From an uncultured Caulobacterales bacterium (lineage in GTDB: Bacteria > Pseudomonadota > Alphaproteobacteria > Caulobacterales > Caulobacteraceae): a DNA stretch of 64,000 nt. Both the position numbers and the translations under genes were made by a program. The notes below the pieces were generated by a model. It was not told the origin of the DNA. It did not search any database and saw only the letters and a list, made by a program, of their open reading frames with translations. The DNA is taken from contig CAIUMD010000094.1 of the NCBI GenBank assembly GCA_903900155.1, forward strand, positions 1 through 64,000. Reading direction: 5' to 3'. Shown one piece after another: positions 8,166 through 20,399 of the stretch (positions are counted from its first letter, which is position 1; each line of letters begins with the position of its first letter).

Positions 8166-10109
8166 CTACTGGATCGGCTGGAGCTTGGCCAGGGCGCGGG
8201 TGTTGCGCTCAGCCACGATCAGGAAGGCCAGGCCCATGCGGCCCGAGGGGTTCTTCAGGCTGTTGGCCAGGATCGAGAGGGGGCGCTCCCCGCGTCGTCC
8301 GTACTCGGCGCGCACCTGATACATGACCTGCTGGCGCACGTCGGGGGTCAGGGCCGGCCAGTTCTCATAGGCCAGGCGAGCGCGGCTCATGAACAGGCTG
8401 GTCTGCAAGGGCGCGACCGACAGCGAGTGCGCGAGCGCCTCGTTGGCGGCGGCGGCGTCATTGCGCTGGAAGTCCACGGCGGCCTTGCGCAGCCAGGCCG
8501 CGCCCGAGCCCGGACGCATGGCGACTTCACGCCGGCTCAGCGCCTCAAGCCGCGCCTTGGCGGCGGGATCGGCGGCATTGCGGGCGAGCCCCGCCTCGAT
8601 GCTGGTCGCCAGCACCTCGGCCGAGGCGGTCGGCATGGCCGACAAATCGCCGCCGAACCGCGCCGCGACCAGCGGCGTGGCGACCAGGACCGAGACCAGC
8701 AGGGCGCCGCTGGCGAAGGCGATCGTGCTCCATGGCGCCGAGGGCTTGGCGCCGCGGCGGCGCAGCGGGGCCGTGGCGGTCATCGCGCCCAGGCCGACGG
8801 CGAACAGGGCTTGCAGCGCCGGCACCTGGACGGCGAAGTCCGACAGGCCATGCAGCAACACCAGGACCGTCGCGGCGATCGTCGCGCGGGCCAGGGCCCC
8901 GATCGTGCCCGGCTTCACCGCCTCGGCGCCGACCCGCCACAGCGTGACCAGCAGCCAGGCCAGCATGAAGACGCCGCCAACGATGCCCCCCTCCTCCAGC
9001 CACTGAAGATAGAGGTTGTGGGTGGCGCGGACGTCGAACAGCACACGCAGGTTGTCGGTGTTGGTGAAGAGCTGGTTCACGACCGGGAACGACCCCAGGC
9101 CGAAGCCGAACCAAGGCGAGGTCTTGAAGGCCTCCCAGTGGGTGGTGAAGATCATCTGGCGGACGGCGACGTCGTTATCCAGGTTCTCCAGGCGCGCGGC
9201 CGTCAACTCGGCGCTGCGCATGGCCACCCCGACCACGACCAGCAGGGCCGCCGCCCCGCCGATGATGGCGATGGTGCGCGCCTTGCGGCCTTGGGCGATC
9301 ACCTGCCAGGTCAGCAGGACGGCCAGGCCCACGACCGTGGCGAAGATGCCGCCGCGCGAGGCGGTCATGGCCAGGGCGACGCCGAACACGGCGGTCAGGC
9401 CCAGGCTCAGGCTGGCGTCCAGGCCCAGGCGCTCCAGCCGCAGCGAGCCGCCAGCCCGTTGCAGGGCCTGCGAAAAGAAGGTCGCCCCGAACACGACGCA
9501 GACGCCCATCAGGGTCGCGGCGCTGTTGGGGCTGAGCAGGGTGCCGACCAGCCGGCGACCGGCGCGCAGGCTGACATGGTCGATGATGGCCAGGGCCGCA
9601 TAGGCGCCCAGGCCCAGCAGCAGCCACCACACCATGATGCGGCGACGGCTCTCCGACACGCCGATGATCTGGGCGGCCAGGAACAGGCAGGCCAGGCCGA
9701 CCAGGCGCAGGAGGTTCAGCAGCAGGGAGGAGCGGTCGACCGTGATCGCCCCCCCATGCGGGCCGACATAGGCCCAGACCGGATGGGCGCCGCCGGGGCC
9801 GAACGGGGTCAGGCTCCAGGCGGTCGCGATCAGCACGGCCAAAAACATCAGGCTGGGCCAGATCGAGATGAAATTGCCGGGCAGCTTGCGGGCCCAGCCG
9901 CAGAAGGCCAGCAGGCCCAGCAACAGGGCCGCTTGCAGGGCGCCGAAGACGGCGGCCACCGCCACGTCGCTGGCCCCGAAGGCGACGACCTCGGCCAGCA
10001 CCAAAGTAACGAGGGCGCCGATCGCGACGCCCTCGGAGACTTTCAACCTGCGTGTCTTGGAAGCGTCGGGCGACGGCGCGCCCCCGCCCGTCCGCGTCCT
10101 AGTCCGCAT
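8166..10109 (-). CDS. O-antigen ligase / Wzy-type polymerase family membrane protein
   Basis: A 647-residue inner-membrane protein with about a dozen hydrophobic segments in residues 25-470. The family loop signature WFGFGLGSF is followed by THNLYLQWLEEGG. The last ~150 residues are a soluble, helical, TPR-like tail (AAWLRKAAVDFQRNDAAAAN). The start codon lies inside the end of the Wzc-like gene (11-bp overlap), so translation is probably coupled. In an operon with a Wzc-like co-polymerase the natural reading is the polymerase of this exopolysaccharide; a ligase role is the alternative. Confidence 0.83.
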   Translation of the reverse strand: MRTRTRTGGGAPSPDASKTRRLKVSEGVAIGALVTLVLAEVVAFGASDVAVAAVFGALQAALLLGLLAFCGWARKLPGNFISIWPSLMFLAVLIATAWSLTPFGPGGAHPVWAYVGPHGGAITVDRSSLLLNLLRLVGLACLFLAAQIIGVSESRRRIMVWWLLLGLGAYAALAIIDHVSLRAGRRLVGTLLSPNSAATLMGVCVVFGATFFSQALQRAGGSLRLERLGLDASLSLGLTAVFGVALAMTASRGGIFATVVGLAVLLTWQVIAQGRKARTIAIIGGAAALLVVVGVAMRSAELTAARLENLDNDVAVRQMIFTTHWEAFKTSPWFGFGLGSFPVVNQLFTNTDNLRVLFDVRATHNLYLQWLEEGGIVGGVFMLAWLLVTLWRVGAEAVKPGTIGALARATIAATVLVLLHGLSDFAVQVPALQALFAVGLGAMTATAPLRRRGAKPSAPWSTIAFASGALLVSVLVATPLVAARFGGDLSAMPTASAEVLATSIEAGLARNAADPAAKARLEALSRREVAMRPGSGAAWLRKAAVDFQRNDAAAANEALAHSLSVAPLQTSLFMSRARLAYENWPALTPDVRQQVMYQVRAEYGRRGERPLSILANSLKNPSGRMGLAFLIVAERNTRALAKLQPIQ

Positions 10110-12318
10110 AGTACTTTCGATAGTTGGCGTAGTAATAATAGGAGTCGCCGTAGCCGTAGCGAGACTGGGCCTTGAGATCCATCTGCGTCAGGGCGACGCC
10201 GGCGATGAACGCCCGCGTGCCTTGCAGCAGCGCCAGGGCCGACTGCACGGCCTTGACCGGCGTCTTCTTCCAACGGACCAGCATGACCACGGCGTCGGCA
10301 TGCGGCGCCAGGATGCGGGTGTCGGCGATGGCCAGCAGCGGCGCGGTGTCCAGCAGCACGATCTCGTAGCGGCTACGCAGGTCCTGCAGCAGGCGGTGCA
10401 TGGCCGAGGAGCCGAGCACGTCACGCGGCGTATAGGACGACTTGGCCAGCGGCAGGATGTGCGCACCGCTTTCGTCGTTGATCAGCGCCTGGTCCAGGGT
10501 GGCGACGCCGTTCAGCACCTCCAGCAGGCCGACCGGGGCCGGTTCCTTCAGGAACTGGCTGATCGCGCTCTGGCGCAGGTCGCAGTCGACCACGATGACC
10601 TTGGCGCCCGAGGTCGCCAGGGTGCGGGCCAGCGAGAACGTCGTCGTGGTCTTGCCTTCGCCCGGCAGGGACGAGGTGACCGCGATGACCTTCACCGGCT
10701 CGCCGACCTTGGAGAACAGGATCGAGGCGCGCAGCTTGCGCAGGCTTTCGGCGAAGCTGGAGAGCGGCTTGGCCAGCAGGTAGTCCGGCGGCGTCAGGCC
10801 CTTAAGGGTCTTGGAGTCGTCGACCGTGGTGCCCAGGCTGGGAACCGCGCCCAGATAGGGCAGGCCCAGGCGACGCTCGACTTCGTCTTCGGTGAAGAGG
10901 CCGGCCATCAGAATCTCGGCCAGCACGACCGCCGCGACGCCCGCGCCCAGGGCCAAAACCAGGCCCAGGGCCAGGTTCAACGAGGGCTTTGGATAGCTGG
11001 GACGGGTCGGGATCTTGGCCGGCGAGACCACACGGGCGTCGGCCTGCTCGATGCCGTCCTGAGCCGTGGTCTGCTTGAAGCGGGCCAGCAGGCTTTCGTA
11101 CAGCGTCTTGACCGACTGGGCCTTGCGTTCCAGCTCGGCCAGGCCGATGGCGGCGCGGTTGTTACCGGCCAGCGTACCCTTGGACTGCGAAACGCTCGAC
11201 GCCACCGAACCGGTGCGCTGACGGGCCACCTGAGCCTGGGCTTCCAGGTTCGAGATGATCCGGCGGATTTCGGCCTGGATCTGGGTGTCGATGTCGGCCA
11301 GCTCACGACGGGCCTTCAGGAGGTCCGGGTGACGGTCGCCATAACGACCGCTGAGGTCGGCCACCTGTGCGCTCTTCTCAGAGCGCTGCTTGCGCAGTTG
11401 CTGCACAACCGGCGAGTTCAGCGACTCGCCGACGTCTTCGCCGGTGCTGCCGCGCGCCAATTGCTGGCGGGCGATGTTCAGGCGAGCGTCGGTCTCGGCC
11501 TGCGAGGCGCGGCTGAGGGCCAGCTGCTGGTTCAGGCCGGAGATTTCCTGCTCGGTCAGGGTCGCCCCTTCGGCGCTGAGCAGGTTGTTGGCGATCTTGT
11601 ACTGCTGGACCGCGGCGTCGGCTTCCTGCACCTGGCCGCGCAGCTCGGACACGCGGGTGTCCAGCCACTCGTTGGCCTTCTGGGTCGCGTCGAACTTCGC
11701 TTCCAGCTGTTCGGTCAGATAGAGGTTGGCGAAGGCGTTCGCCAGTTCCGAGGCGCGCTTGGCGTCGGTGTGGGTGTACTCGACCGAGATCAGATAGGTC
11801 AGGCCTGCGCGGCGGACCTTCAGGCCGTTCAGCACGTTGTCGACGATGCGTTCGCGCTGGCGCTGCAGCTCGATCGGGTCGGTCGTCGCGGTCGGCGCGG
11901 CGGCCTTCTTGATCGACGACAGCCAGGCCGACGCGCCCTTGGCGTCCGGCAGGTAAGGATTGAAGTACGGGTCCTGCTCGAGCTTGAGGTCCTTGACGAC
12001 CCGGCTGGCCAGCGAGCGCGACTTGAGCACCTCGACCTCGGTGTCGACGACGGACGAATCCGCCGGCAGACCCGAGAGCACCGCGCTCATGTCGGTGACC
12101 TGCTCTTTCCGCACGTCCAGCATGACCTGGGCCACGGCGGTGTATTTGGGGGTCTGCTGCAGGGTGAACAGCACAACGGCCGCGAACACCACCACAGCCA
12201 CGGCCGCGAACAGCCGGAAGCGTCGCCTGAAGGTCGCAATCGCGATGTTCAGGTCAAAAGACAACGCTCCGGTGTCATTCACCGGAGCGTTCGAAGTTTC
12301 AAAACCGGAGCCGTCCAT
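10099..12318 (-). CDS. Wzc-like polysaccharide co-polymerase with BY-kinase domain
   Basis: A 739-residue inner-membrane protein. A Wzz-type N-terminal TM lies near residue 35, followed by a long periplasmic coiled-coil region (about 220-400), a Pro-rich second TM around residue 460, then a cytoplasmic BY-kinase. Walker A is SSLPGEGKTTTT with Lys556, Walker A' is VIVVDCDLRQ and Walker B is IVLLDTAPL. The C-terminal tail (about 720-737) has a dense tyrosine cluster, YGYGDSYYYYANYRKYY, the autophosphorylation site of this family. It controls chain length and export together with the Wza-like and Wzy-like products. Confidence 0.92.
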   Translation of the reverse strand: MDGSGFETSNAPVNDTGALSFDLNIAIATFRRRFRLFAAVAVVVFAAVVLFTLQQTPKYTAVAQVMLDVRKEQVTDMSAVLSGLPADSSVVDTEVEVLKSRSLASRVVKDLKLEQDPYFNPYLPDAKGASAWLSSIKKAAAPTATTDPIELQRQRERIVDNVLNGLKVRRAGLTYLISVEYTHTDAKRASELANAFANLYLTEQLEAKFDATQKANEWLDTRVSELRGQVQEADAAVQQYKIANNLLSAEGATLTEQEISGLNQQLALSRASQAETDARLNIARQQLARGSTGEDVGESLNSPVVQQLRKQRSEKSAQVADLSGRYGDRHPDLLKARRELADIDTQIQAEIRRIISNLEAQAQVARQRTGSVASSVSQSKGTLAGNNRAAIGLAELERKAQSVKTLYESLLARFKQTTAQDGIEQADARVVSPAKIPTRPSYPKPSLNLALGLVLALGAGVAAVVLAEILMAGLFTEDEVERRLGLPYLGAVPSLGTTVDDSKTLKGLTPPDYLLAKPLSSFAESLRKLRASILFSKVGEPVKVIAVTSSLPGEGKTTTTFSLARTLATSGAKVIVVDCDLRQSAISQFLKEPAPVGLLEVLNGVATLDQALINDESGAHILPLAKSSYTPRDVLGSSAMHRLLQDLRSRYEIVLLDTAPLLAIADTRILAPHADAVVMLVRWKKTPVKAVQSALALLQGTRAFIAGVALTQMDLKAQSRYGYGDSYYYYANYRKYYAD

Positions 12319-12376
12319 AGGTACTCTCAGTATCCGGCAAACCTTGCCGTTTCGTGGACGTAAGTAAGTGTCGTTC

Positions 12377-13642
12377 TTAGAACTGCAGAGCCACCGAGGC
12401 GATCAGCTTGTTGTCCTTGAACGAGGCGCCCTTGTTCGCGCCCGTCGATTCCTGCTTCAGGTAGGTGTAGGTCAGGAACACGCCGACGCGACGGTTCAGC
12501 AGGTAGGTCGCGGTGGCCGAGAAGTTGTCGCGCTTGTCGTCGCGAGCGATCTGCTCGTACTGGTCCTTGCTGCGGGTATACGACGCCGACAGCAGCACGT
12601 TGCGCAGCAGTTCGTGGTCGATCGAGGCGCCGATGTTGTTCGACACGAAGCCCGGCGAGCCCGGCGCGACCGCTTCTTCGATGGTCCGCGAACCGTTGAC
12701 GCCGACCGTGGTCAGCTGGGTCGGGAACCACTCCAGGCGACCCACGGCATTGAAGCCGTCGATGCTCTTGAACGCGGCTTGATCGTAGGACTGCTTCATG
12801 TAGCCGACCTGCAGGTCGCCGCGAACCAGTTCCGAGACGTCGAAGTTGGCGCCGACGCCGACCACATAGCCGTCCGACGTACGGTCGAAGGCGGCCAGGT
12901 TGGTGTCGTAGTCCTTTTTGTTACCCGTCGCCGAGACGTACAGCGCGGTGTCCGGGCTGACGGCGTATTCGGCCTTGGCGCCGTACGACAGCTCGTTACG
13001 GTCACGAGTATTCTGATTGAAGATCAGGCTGCCCTGATCCTTGTAGTTGAAGTCCTTGTCGTCCAGGCGAGCGGTGACGCGCAGACGATTGAACTCCTTG
13101 GTGCCGACCAGGCTGGAGGTGACCAAGTCGTACTGAACGGGCTTCGGCGTCGCGCCGGCCGGCGAACCGGCGGTGATCGACGTGCGCGGTTCGGTCAGGC
13201 GCTGGTACTGACCGGAGGCCACGATGTTCGAGCCACGGGCCACATCCAGGCGGCCGTTGGCCGCCAGGGTGTACTCTTCGGTGTTTTCCGTGGCCTTGTC
13301 CGAGTAGCGGATGACGTTGCCCCCGGCGAAGAAGCCCAGGGCGTGGCGCGACCAGTCCGAACGGACGGCCAGTTCCGGCTTCACGCGCCAGATGTTGTCT
13401 TTGGTCTTGCCGCTCGCGACGGCGTAGATGTTGTCGTTATTCTCGAAGTCGACCGTGACGCGCGGATACAGCGTGAAGCCGCCAGCCTTCTGGCCGGTCG
13501 CTTCGTAGTCCGGACGCGGGCGCTGACGAACGGAAACGTTCTTGTCGCGCTTGAAGTTGGAGCCGAGATCTTGCGCCTGGGCAAGTTGCGGCGCGGTCAG
13601 CGCCATACAGGCCGCGATGGCCGAGCACGTTAGAATTCGCAT
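12377..13642 (-). CDS. outer-membrane beta-barrel protein (BBP2-like)
   Basis: A 421-residue protein. The start at 13642 (MRILTCSAIAACMALTAP) gives a signal peptide cut near AQAQ. The rest is a series of alternating amphipathic strands with aromatic girdles, ending VALQF, the C-terminal aromatic signal for BAM-dependent insertion. It resembles the putative beta-barrel porin 2 family often found in exopolysaccharide operons. It sits 58 bp upstream of the Wzc-like gene on the same strand and probably helps the polymer through, or anchors it at, the outer membrane. Confidence 0.82.
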   Translation of the reverse strand: MRILTCSAIAACMALTAPQLAQAQDLGSNFKRDKNVSVRQRPRPDYEATGQKAGGFTLYPRVTVDFENNDNIYAVASGKTKDNIWRVKPELAVRSDWSRHALGFFAGGNVIRYSDKATENTEEYTLAANGRLDVARGSNIVASGQYQRLTEPRTSITAGSPAGATPKPVQYDLVTSSLVGTKEFNRLRVTARLDDKDFNYKDQGSLIFNQNTRDRNELSYGAKAEYAVSPDTALYVSATGNKKDYDTNLAAFDRTSDGYVVGVGANFDVSELVRGDLQVGYMKQSYDQAAFKSIDGFNAVGRLEWFPTQLTTVGVNGSRTIEEAVAPGSPGFVSNNIGASIDHELLRNVLLSASYTRSKDQYEQIARDDKRDNFSATATYLLNRRVGVFLTYTYLKQESTGANKGASFKDNKLIASVALQF

Positions 13643-13713
13643 GGTTATCCCCACCAGTAAGCGGTGGCCGGCGCGCGTCGTGACGCACCGGTCCACCCCG
13701 GGTTCTTAGTCGC

Positions 13714-14316
13714 TTAGCTGCCGCAGTAGGCAGCGACAACGCCAGCGCACGGATCGTACGGCGCCGTAGGCGGAGCCGTGGTCGCGCCACCAGCGCCAGC
13801 ACCAGCGCCGGCGGCAGCGCCGCCGTCCGGAGCCGCCGAGGCCGCGCCTTGCAGGCTGACCAGGACGCTCGGAGCGCCACCGGCATCGGTCGCGGCCGTC
13901 GTGACCGTGGCCGATTGACCGGTTTGGGCCAGCTGCTGCGTCACGGCCGGGGCCGAGGCGACTTGTTGAGCGGCTTCAGGCGACACGCCCGCGGCGACCT
14001 GGATGGCGACGCCGGCGCTGACCGTGCCGCTGGCGACGGCTTGCACCAGGGCGGCGCTGATCACGGCCGGCGAGGCGCCCGAGGCGGCCAGGGCGTTCGA
14101 GACGGCGGCCTGGATGGCGGCCAGCTTGGCCTGAGCCGACAGACGGGCGAAGCCCGGCTGAGCAGCGGCCGACGCAGCGGCTTGCTGGATGGTGGCCTGC
14201 AGCGACGTAGCGGTCGGCGCAGCTTGAGTGTTTTGGGCCCAGACGGCGCCAGCGCCGATCGGGGCGAGCGCAACAGCCAGGCTAATGGCGATGGCGCGAA
14301 CGCGGTTAGAAGCCAT
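13714..14316 (-). CDS. Ala-rich secreted protein, first gene of the EPS operon
   Basis: A 200-residue protein read from ATG 14316, which has GGAGGGA five bases upstream. A signal peptide ends near WAQN. The mature part is very rich in Ala, Gln, Val and Ser, with a predicted helical region at about 40-140, then a Gly/Ala linker, and a C-terminal DPCAGVVAAYCGS with two cysteines that could form a disulfide. No family recognised. It precedes the beta-barrel gene by 71 bp, so it is probably the operon's first gene. Confidence 0.72.
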   Translation of the reverse strand: MASNRVRAIAISLAVALAPIGAGAVWAQNTQAAPTATSLQATIQQAAASAAAQPGFARLSAQAKLAAIQAAVSNALAASGASPAVISAALVQAVASGTVSAGVAIQVAAGVSPEAAQQVASAPAVTQQLAQTGQSATVTTAATDAGGAPSVLVSLQGAASAAPDGGAAAGAGAGAGGATTAPPTAPYDPCAGVVAAYCGS

Positions 14317-14689
14317 TGCTCCCTCCAATTGAACGGGGTCCCTTTAGGACAACGTAAACGAATGCTCTAGCCCGGATTACGCTTTTTCGTCGATTTCTCG
14401 GCGACACCGTCTCAAGAAGATCACACACCGCCGCAATCTTCGCGCGAATAAAGTACGCTACCGGGGTTGTAGACTAAGAATATGACGAGCCTGCCCCGCC
14501 GTGGGCCATACGCAGAGTTTTTATCGGCGGTTTGGTTAGGCCTAAAAAATCATGTACGGCAGCGTATGGCAACGCCGCTCACGTAGAATCCGTGGTTAAT
14601 GCCACGAATCTGATCGATTTCGCGCTATAGGCGACCAAATAGTTCGATTAATTCGCATTCGGCTTGGTTAAGACTCAGCAGAAATAGGA
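14317..14689. promoter_or_regulatory. 373-bp non-coding region upstream of the EPS operon
   Basis: Contains no convincing gene and is AT-richer than its surroundings. It must hold the promoter of the minus-strand operon that begins at 14316. Visible features: an exact 9-bp inverted repeat GCCATACGC (14505-14513) / GCGTATGGC (14562-14570), a short palindrome GTGGTTAATGCCAC at 14592-14605, and three GANTC sites at 14586-14590, 14606-14610 and 14672-14676, the CcrM methylation target in Caulobacter. Confidence 0.5.
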
Positions 14690-15757
14690 CTAAGCCGCCG
14701 CCGAAGTCGCCGCGGGGACTTGCTGGCGCTGCACCAAACACCCGTACCAGCCTAGTCCGGCATAGGTTTCATAGCCCGGGGTGAGCGCATAGCCGATCGT
14801 GACGTCGCCGTCGGCGTAGCTGCCCATCGCGCCGCCCGAAACATCCAGCGGAAAGATCTCGCTAAGCACCCCTTGATTGTCGGACGAGGCCAATACTCTG
14901 CCTTTCTGGTCCAGCAGCATGACGCGGGAGCGTTCACGTTCCTCCGGCGTCAGGCGCACGCCGTCGACCACGGCCTGGGCTTGGGGGCGCCAGTCGAAGT
15001 GGACGCCGAGAACGCCCAGCACCTTGCCCTTGGCCTGTCCGCCTTCGCGGATGGCGGTGGCGTAGGTGGCGACCGGCGCGTCGCCCAAGGCGCGACTCTT
15101 CTCGATGTCGCAGGCCACGAAGTCGTCGCCGGTCGCCGTGCGCATGCCGTCCCGGAACCACTTGGCGTCGGCGACCGACTGGCCGACCACGCCCGGATAC
15201 TTTCCAGGCCGGCCGTTGGCGACCACCCGCCCCTTGGTGTCGCAGATCCAGAGATCCAGATAGACCGTATAGGCGTCCAGGATCACGCCCAGGCGCTCGC
15301 TGGCGTAACGGTTCGCGCCCGCATCGTCGTTGGCCAGGCAGGCGACCACCGCCGAGTCCGTGGCCCACCAGCGCACGTCGCAGGTGCGCTCATAGAGGTT
15401 GCGGTCGACGATCTCGATGGCGTTGAGGGCCAGATCCGCCAGGCGCTGGCCGCGCATGTGGCCCAGAATGGCTCCGCCGATGGCCGACAGCTCGTCGAGG
15501 TCGGCGCGCACCTGGCTGTCCAGGGCGGCGGCCACCGCGTCGATCTCGGTCGAGATCTTCTTGAACTCTTCGGCGACGATGGCGAAACCCTTGCCGGCCT
15601 CGCCGGCGCGGGCGGCCACGATCAGGGCGTTGATCGACAGCATCTTGGCCGCGCGATTGACCCGGGCGATCTCGCCGATCTTGGCCCCGGCCACGCTGGA
15701 CAGCCGTTCCGACAGGTCAAGAATCCGTTCCGGACGGAGACTGGCGTCGTGATCCAT
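14690..15757 (-). CDS. soluble chemoreceptor-like protein with C-terminal cache domain
   Basis: A 355-residue protein. Residues 15-75 resemble the tip of a chemoreceptor signalling hairpin (core EAGKGFAIVAEEFKKIST at 53-70). Residues about 120-345 look like a PDC/cache sensor (WICDTKGRVVANG near 170, then KWFRDGM and VLGVLGVHFDW). No transmembrane segment is visible, so sensing and signalling parts would both be cytoplasmic, in reverse of the usual order. The start at 15757 is chosen because upstream in-frame residues are unlike the family. Confidence 0.75.
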   Translation of the reverse strand: MDHDASLRPERILDLSERLSSVAGAKIGEIARVNRAAKMLSINALIVAARAGEAGKGFAIVAEEFKKISTEIDAVAAALDSQVRADLDELSAIGGAILGHMRGQRLADLALNAIEIVDRNLYERTCDVRWWATDSAVVACLANDDAGANRYASERLGVILDAYTVYLDLWICDTKGRVVANGRPGKYPGVVGQSVADAKWFRDGMRTATGDDFVACDIEKSRALGDAPVATYATAIREGGQAKGKVLGVLGVHFDWRPQAQAVVDGVRLTPEERERSRVMLLDQKGRVLASSDNQGVLSEIFPLDVSGGAMGSYADGDVTIGYALTPGYETYAGLGWYGCLVQRQQVPAATSAAA

Positions 15758-15893
15758 CCCTGTCGCGCCCCCACGCTCACTGATCAAAGCAAACTTTCGG
15801 GCGAATCGGCCCGATCCGAGCAAGATGACGCCCTCGTCACGTCCACGCGATGACACCCGAGGTCACACCCAAGCCGCAAGGCCCTTCAAACGC

Positions 15894-15939
15894 GAAAAAG
15901 CGCCGGAACGCCCGCAAAGCGGGCGCCCGGCGCTTCCAA
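15894..15939 (-). terminator. rho-independent terminator of gyrB
   Basis: On the minus strand a long GC-rich hairpin (AAGCGCC...GGCGCTT with an inner GCGCCCGC/GCGGGCG stem) is followed by CTTTTTC. It lies about 20 bp past the gyrB stop codon. Confidence 0.85.
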
Positions 15940-15961
15940 AACAAGCATTTGGAACGGCGGT

Positions 15962-19577
<3,616 letters not shown>

Positions 19578-19621
19578 GGCGCGTTCTTAAGCGGTGTCGC
19601 CGGCCGATGCTACTCGGCGTG

Positions 19622-19993
19622 TCAGCCCAGCTTGTAGCCGCAGAGCTTGTTGCCATCCAGGTCGCGGAAATAGGCGAAATAGGCGCGGGGCATCCGCGCG
19701 CCTGGCTGGCCTTCGTCCTTGCCGCCCAGTTCGATGGCCTTGGCGTGGAAGGCGTCGACTTCCTCGACCGTCTCGAAAGCGAAGCCGCCCATCATGCCGT
19801 TGCCGATGCAGGCCGGATTGCCGTCGAACGGGCCCAGCACGCCGAACATGCAGCCGTCGCCGCGATAAAGGCGGCCGCCGGAGGGGTGTTCAAACAGCGG
19901 CTTGAAGCCGATCGAGCCCAGCAGGCCGTCATAGAAGGCCTTGGCCTTCTCCAGGTCGTTCGAACCGACCGTCACGTAGTTTACCTTGGCCAT
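19622..19993 (-). CDS. VOC-family (glyoxalase-fold) protein
   Basis: A 123-residue protein read from ATG 19993 (MAKVNYVTVGSNDLEKAKAF). It shows the paired beta-alpha-beta-beta-beta modules of the vicinal oxygen chelate superfamily, with FYDGLLGSIGFKPL in the first module and AYFAYFRDLDGNKLCGYKLG at the end. The family includes metal-dependent lyases, dioxygenases and resistance proteins, and no substrate can be assigned. It is on the same strand as recF but separated by 44 bp. Confidence 0.8.
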   Translation of the reverse strand: MAKVNYVTVGSNDLEKAKAFYDGLLGSIGFKPLFEHPSGGRLYRGDGCMFGVLGPFDGNPACIGNGMMGGFAFETVEEVDAFHAKAIELGGKDEGQPGARMPRAYFAYFRDLDGNKLCGYKLG

Positions 19994-20069
19994 GGGCCGC
20001 CTCCCGTTTTCTAATGAAACGGACCTTAGCGCCCTTATGAGCCGCCGCAATATGACCCTTGCGTAAGCG

Positions 20070-20369
20070 TCATCGCTCCCAGAGCGACCGGTGCCCGTAG
20101 ACCCACGCCCCGACGTCGGCGAAGCGGTCGGTGACGATCGCGCAGGTCCGCACGCGTCCCGCCTTGCTGCTGACGATCCATCCGGATCGTTCCAGGATCT
20201 TCAGGTGCTTCATGAACGAGGTCAGGGCCATGCCGTGCGGCGCGGCCAGCTCGCCGACGCTGGCGGGACCCTGGCCCAGCCGGCTCAGAATGGCCCGACG
20301 CGTGGGATCGGCCAGGGCCAGGAAGGTGTCGTCGAGGGCGGCGGCATGCTTATCCATACGGCTAAGCAT
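20070..20369 (-). CDS. ArsR-family transcriptional regulator
   Basis: A 99-residue winged helix protein: FLALADPTRRAILSRLGQG, SVGELAAPHGMALTSFMKHL (recognition helix region) and ERSGWIVSSKAGRVRTC. The pattern matches the metal-free ArsR subgroup that usually pairs with SRPBCC genes, and no Cys metal site is seen. M5 (20357) is an alternative start. A repeated octamer, TGCTTAGC, at and just before the start codon could be its own operator. The neighbouring VOC gene, 76 bp downstream, is a plausible target. Confidence 0.85.
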   Translation of the reverse strand: MLSRMDKHAAALDDTFLALADPTRRAILSRLGQGPASVGELAAPHGMALTSFMKHLKILERSGWIVSSKAGRVRTCAIVTDRFADVGAWVYGHRSLWER

Positions 20370-20381
20370 GCCCGCTAAGCA
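20361..20381 (-). promoter_or_regulatory. possible ArsR operator (direct repeat)
   Basis: The octamer GCTAAGCA occurs twice on the plus strand (20361-20368 and 20374-20381), 13 bases apart, overlapping the ArsR-family start codon. The spacing is close to one and a quarter helical turns. Autoregulation is a guess. Confidence 0.3.
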
Positions 20382-20399
20382 CTTACTTTGCCAATATTT

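Noticed and set aside
8157-10175. 672-residue plus-strand frame
   Set aside because: Shadow of the O-antigen ligase-like gene; no membrane segments or motifs.
9868-12363. 831-residue plus-strand frame opposite the Wzc-like gene
   Set aside because: It is antisense to a gene with intact kinase motifs and has low-complexity Arg/Gln/Gly content.
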